DNA of 64,000 bases, from NCBI GenBank assembly GCA_035235625.1, contig CP141147.1, positions 30,610,756 through 30,674,755 of the forward strand, written 5' to 3'. Within the stretch, counting starts at the first letter, position 1. The number at the start of each line of letters is the position of its first letter. The stretch is from Saururus chinensis (Eukaryota > Streptophyta > Magnoliopsida > Piperales > Saururaceae). A model generated the notes under the pieces. That model was not told the origin of the DNA. It did no database searches and worked only from the letters and a program-made list of their open reading frames with translations. Of the stretch, positions 60,102-64,000 are shown in pieces. Both the position numbers and the translations under genes were made by a program.

Positions 60102-63100
60102 TCAGTAAGACTCCCATCCAGTCTTTGCAGGCCATGTTCCTATAAGGGTAGCTGAAGGTGGCGTGGAAGCTCCAGTGCTGGAGTCAAACAAGCCAGTTTT
60201 CTCCATTGCCCTTTTCAGCAGCTCGCCAACAGCATAAGAGAGACCAGATGTCATTAATACAATTCCCAGATAATACACTATCGTCTTAAAGTAAGGTTTG
60301 GGGGACTGCTGAACATGTGCCTTTCCAGAAGCAAGGAGAAGAATGAAGAAAAGAGAAGCTCCAGCAACGGCCATGAGCTTGTAGTACTTGTCATCACTCT
60401 TGCGGAATGAGAAGCCATAAATAATTGGTGGTATCATCCCAAAAATGATGTACGATATGATTGCAACAACGACATGTAACCGAAAATTCACTCTCCGGCC
60501 GAGTGTTCTGTAGTACCGATCTTCATCTTCTGTTTTCTGATCAGTTTTCCTTTGATCAGAAATGAGTTCCCTAAGCTGCAACAACATGCAGAGAAACATT
60601 ATAAACATCTCATAAAATGTATGAAAGATTTTAGACAAATTCTAGACTTTTACTTGAAAGGTATATATCATTCTTATCAAGAAAGATGGCAAGTAGCATC
60701 CTCAGACAATGCTGTACTCACATTATGAGCTAACACAATGAATCCACCAACAAGATTTGCCAGTGCCAAAACAACAATATTCACTGCAATGAAACAGCAA
60801 GAAAATTGTGGGACTAATTCAAATTATGAATTGACTGCAGCAAGGTAAAAACTTAACTAGATACTAGCTGTAATTTGATCTTGCAAACATGATGCTTCAA
60901 TTCAAGCTACAGAAATATGAGAGAAATTCTACACTTACAAGTGGTAGCATTGGAACCAGCAGCAGAAGAAACCACCCCAAGACTTGTAAGCGACTCAAGT
61001 AAACCCCCATATACAATGCTCTTCAGTATGTCCCATTGATGATCAACAATCGGTTGACCCATATCAAGGCGAACCTCATCCAATATTAACCCTGGACTAT
61101 CAGGTGCACGATTGACTTGAACACTTTGAGTTTGCAATCCTCTCACCTCAGCAAGTTGCTTAACATCGTTTGCTGCATCACAATAACACTTATAAGCCTG
61201 TTCATTCCACAAAATAATGTAAATTCTTCGTGTTCTGATGATTCCAGATTTTAAGATAACATGTTATAACTTGACAGCTATAAATTATTATAAGGTTGCA
61301 ACATTTTGGATTTCAGAAAATACTTAAATCTATTATCTAAGACAGACATGCTGAAGAACTTGAAACATGTATTTACCTTTTACAGCTGCAGAAGGCAACA
61401 AATAATCTGGTTTTGATGGTATCAGAACTTTTTTCTCCTCTTGTAAAGGCTTTCCCTTGCCAATCTTGATCTCTTCAGAAAGGTGATCAGAAGGAACCAA
61501 AGAAATTTCTTCACTTCCCTCCAATGGAGATTTGACTCTAGCTGTGGGCATGTCAGAGTATGTAGTGGGACCAATCTCTGCACAGATGTAACAGGATGAA
61601 AGGGATAATCATCAACATAACTAGAGTCATCACGAGCAGTCATCTATAACTTCCGACCATTAGAATATAATACCTGTAACCTTAGGTTCCAATTTCAAAC
61701 TACTGTTGGCCAGATATTCTTCATGGTGAAAAACATCTGACTCAGGTGCTGGCAGAAGAATATCTTTATCAAGTAAATCTTTTATTGGACCTTCAACTTG
61801 TAATTGGTTATTAATATAATGGTCTCTAGTCTCAGTGTACGAAACTGAGAAGGCACCATTGATGGCCCCATTGCTTATATTATTGACCATGTTAGGCTGC
61901 AAATTCCACTCTTTAATCAGGCTGTCACCAACATGTTCTATTGAGTCATTCCCTGTGTTTAATGCCAATAGTTGCCTACTGTTAATTGCATATAGAATAG
62001 AACTGAACAAGAAATCAAGCTAAATAATTTTCACTAAAAGAGCAAGCTACAAATATTTATTTCTTGAACGAAATTTATACTACTTAGTTATGCAAATTGA
62101 CGTGTTTGTTTTTCCTAATCATCCATGTCACCTGTCATAAAAAAATATATCCAATCCATCATGGATAAATTTATAATCACGCTCATGAAGCTGTCCTTAT
62201 TTGCGTAAAAGCTAATATAATCATTTTTTTACTGCTCATTTGAGGGTGGTCTATGTTGTTGCCTGTAAGGCTCTGAATGCTTAATAAAATGCTGGACCAC
62301 ATACGACCCAAGGATTAGACAGCAAGTGAAGAACTTTCATCATCAATGGGACAGAACTGAATTCCCAGCATTGTCCCCACTTTTAAGCCATATCAGTCAA
62401 TTACCAACTTTATAATGACAATATTGGTTTGCAATAGAAGTAATGGTTTAAAACATGATAGTTACCCCACCTCTTATGCTGTTTTCTTCTACCAGCCCTG
62501 TCTTTAAATCGGCTGCGGCAAGGTCATGGTTGTTACTTACTGAAGGGTCTAAATTTGCTTGTTTCCCGTTGCTCAAATGTGATATTTTTAGGAGTGAATT
62601 CCCTTTTGCTGGTGGGGCACTAAGCTTTCCTCCATCTGAAAAGATAGGAGCAAGTTAAAACGCATCGTCAATGCTCAGATGTCAAGCAACTCTTAAACCT
62701 GTACATGCAGCAGATAATCCAGAATCTCAGATCAGACTCAAGATAGTTCCCAACTCTAAAATGTCACTCATGGATGGGAATTGTCACAGCTGACTCATGA
62801 TCTAATTTGATGTCAAATTGGCTGACTTTATATATAGTTCATCTAATGTCAGTTAAATATTTCAGAAGGTCCAATTTAATAATTCAAATATTGGCCTAGA
62901 ACTGAAAACAGCAGCCAAAAGTTTTGGAACCCTGGAATAGGATGCAGCTCTTTGACAACCACTGTCAATGGCCTGAATTAGTATTGCATAGATTTTGACT
63001 CTTGAAGTCAAACAGTTGGTGCAAAATGAGCAAAATTTAATACAAATGGCCCTAAAAGAAGTAACCTGATTCTTCTGATGGACTTTTTCTGGTACCCTCA

Positions 63101-63629
63101 TCATTAGGTGTTAGTGTGGCTGAATTCGTCTGCAGAATTGTGTCCTGTTGTGAAGTTTTTGACCTCTGGTCATCATCTCTCCATCCAAAGATTCGGAAGA
63201 ATTGGAAGCCATTTGCTGTTGAGTTCAACAAAAAATAAAATAAACAAGTCTATCATTTAAAAAATAATGAAACCCTAAAAAAGTGATTTTTTTTGTATTA
63301 ATTACAAGCCTATAACATATTGTGATTATGCATGCAATTTTGAAATGTCCCTGGAATGGAAGACCCTTTATGAGCAACTAGCTCTTATGTAACTCTCTAT
63401 TTCTTTACTGATGGAAATATATAACGTTTAAAGAGTCATGACCGACCACATGATACACATTGATGGGGAGAAGCACCCATACCATTTTGTTTAATTGAAC
63501 TTTCCACTTTCGGCCCAATTTCAACATCTCGTTGACTGTTTAGCCCAGTTTCAAGATTCGGTGAAACCAGGACATCTTTTGTTTCTTGTTTCCCATTGCT
63601 CAGTTGTGGGTCTCTCTGAAGTTGATAAC
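60102..63629 (-). CDS. Membrane protein of ER body-like protein (5' end outside window)
   Basis: Partial gene. Exons in transcript order: 63629-63483, 63215-63066, 62635-62466, 62019-61674, 61577-61377, 61172-60939, 60783-60722, 60575-60102; all phases agree and 593 codons are visible. The N-terminal part is low-complexity and Ser/Glu/Lys-rich. The C-terminal part is a CCC1/VIT-type membrane domain with about five spans: KSIVYGGLLESLTSLGVVSS, NIVVLALANLVGGFIVLAHN, VVVAIISYIIFGMIPPIIYG, LMAVAGASLFFILLLASGKA and IVYYLGIVLMTSGLSYAVGE. Arabidopsis MEB1 and MEB2 sit in ER-body membranes and restore iron/manganese tolerance to yeast lacking CCC1 (family knowledge). Metal transport by this protein is inference. 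For exon 61172-60939 I chose an acceptor 25 bases inside a nearer AG because only that one keeps the frame. Upstream exons may start beyond 63630. Confidence 0.87.
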
Positions 63630-64000
63630 CTAGTCAGAGAAAATATTTTCAATTAGTCATCTGCAAAAGTGTACTTTAATACAGCTACAGGCTATATGAC
63701 CACCATATACTTGATGCTTTAATAGAAAGCACCTCTTGAATACTAATTAAATCCCACATGTGAATCCTGCTGCAAAAACGTGTAGAAAAAGTGCCGCTTC
63801 ACATGTTTGAGACAGATGGGAAAGAATATTAGAAAACATAAGAAAAAGCACACACCAGTAATTACGTGATCTGCTCACATGATTCAAAAGCTGATACCTA
63901 GTTTTCCCCTTCTGTTTTCTCAAATATAATGGTTGTAGGAGGAAAAATAGTTCCTCTCCTGCATTGTTGACCATATTCTTCTCTTGATGACAGAGATTCA
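63630..64000 (-). other. Intron or upstream part of the ER body-like gene
   Basis: The sequence 5' of exon 63629-63483 should contain an intron and perhaps another exon. On the minus strand the edge reads SLSSREEYGQQC in one frame, which could be coding, but I could not find a donor of the required phase before the first stop. Confidence 0.3.

Noticed and set aside
1..64000. tRNA, rRNA, riboswitch or defence-system genes
   Set aside because: I looked for tRNA B-box motifs and known RNA signatures and saw none; the window is an ordinary plant nuclear region.

Overview
This window is nuclear DNA from a flowering plant. The evidence is split genes with GT-AG introns, plant-type protein families, an abundance of plant LTR retrotransposons (Ty3/gypsy and Ty1/copia), and hAT, Tourist and Stowaway type DNA elements. 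Retroelement junk fills the intergenic space and several introns. The lineage cannot be fixed from the sequence alone. GC-rich kinase exons inside AT-rich flanks and grass-like miniature elements would fit a monocot or another non-eudicot lineage, but this is only a guess.

Four protein-coding genes can be supported exon by exon. (1) 3787-5202, +: a NEDD8-conjugating E2 enzyme (UBC12/RCE1 type), five coding exons, 183 aa. (2) 22605-46619, +: the nuclear pore Y-complex scaffold NUP160, rebuilt here as 26 coding exons that sum to exactly 4500 nt (1499 aa), spread over 24 kb by transposon-filled introns. (3) 55940-57446, +: a single-pass receptor-like kinase of the non-RD class, two exons, 442 aa. 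(4) 60102 to the right of 63629, -: a membrane protein of ER body-like protein with a CCC1/VIT-type membrane domain; its 5' end lies outside the window. Genes 3 and 4 converge.

Layout: 1-1.4 kb is the end of a gypsy LTR with its primer-binding site and a gag fragment. 1.4-2.6 kb holds a truncated hAT-type element and tandem duplications before the UBC12 promoter. 5.9-6.6 kb is a Tourist-type element stuffed with a GGN microsatellite. 6608-11633 is a 5026-bp solo LTR with an exact 5-bp target duplication. 11.6-14.0 kb holds nothing recognisable. 14.0-22.4 kb is a decayed copia element containing a nested 3253-bp hAT element with an exact 8-bp target duplication; its 3' LTR ends about 150-215 bp before the NUP160 start codon. 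The NUP160 introns hold a second copia element with an internal inversion, two fold-back elements, a Stowaway palindrome and a 653-bp hAT miniature element. 46.6-55.4 kb is gene-free and made of decayed repeats.

I found no bacterial-style system, no CRISPR array, no tRNA or rRNA gene, and nothing I would call a new biological system. The most notable items are the very long solo LTR, the hAT element carrying spliced-gene-like fragments, the copia LTR next to the NUP160 promoter, an inferred GC-AG intron in NUP160, and the inverted copia insertion.
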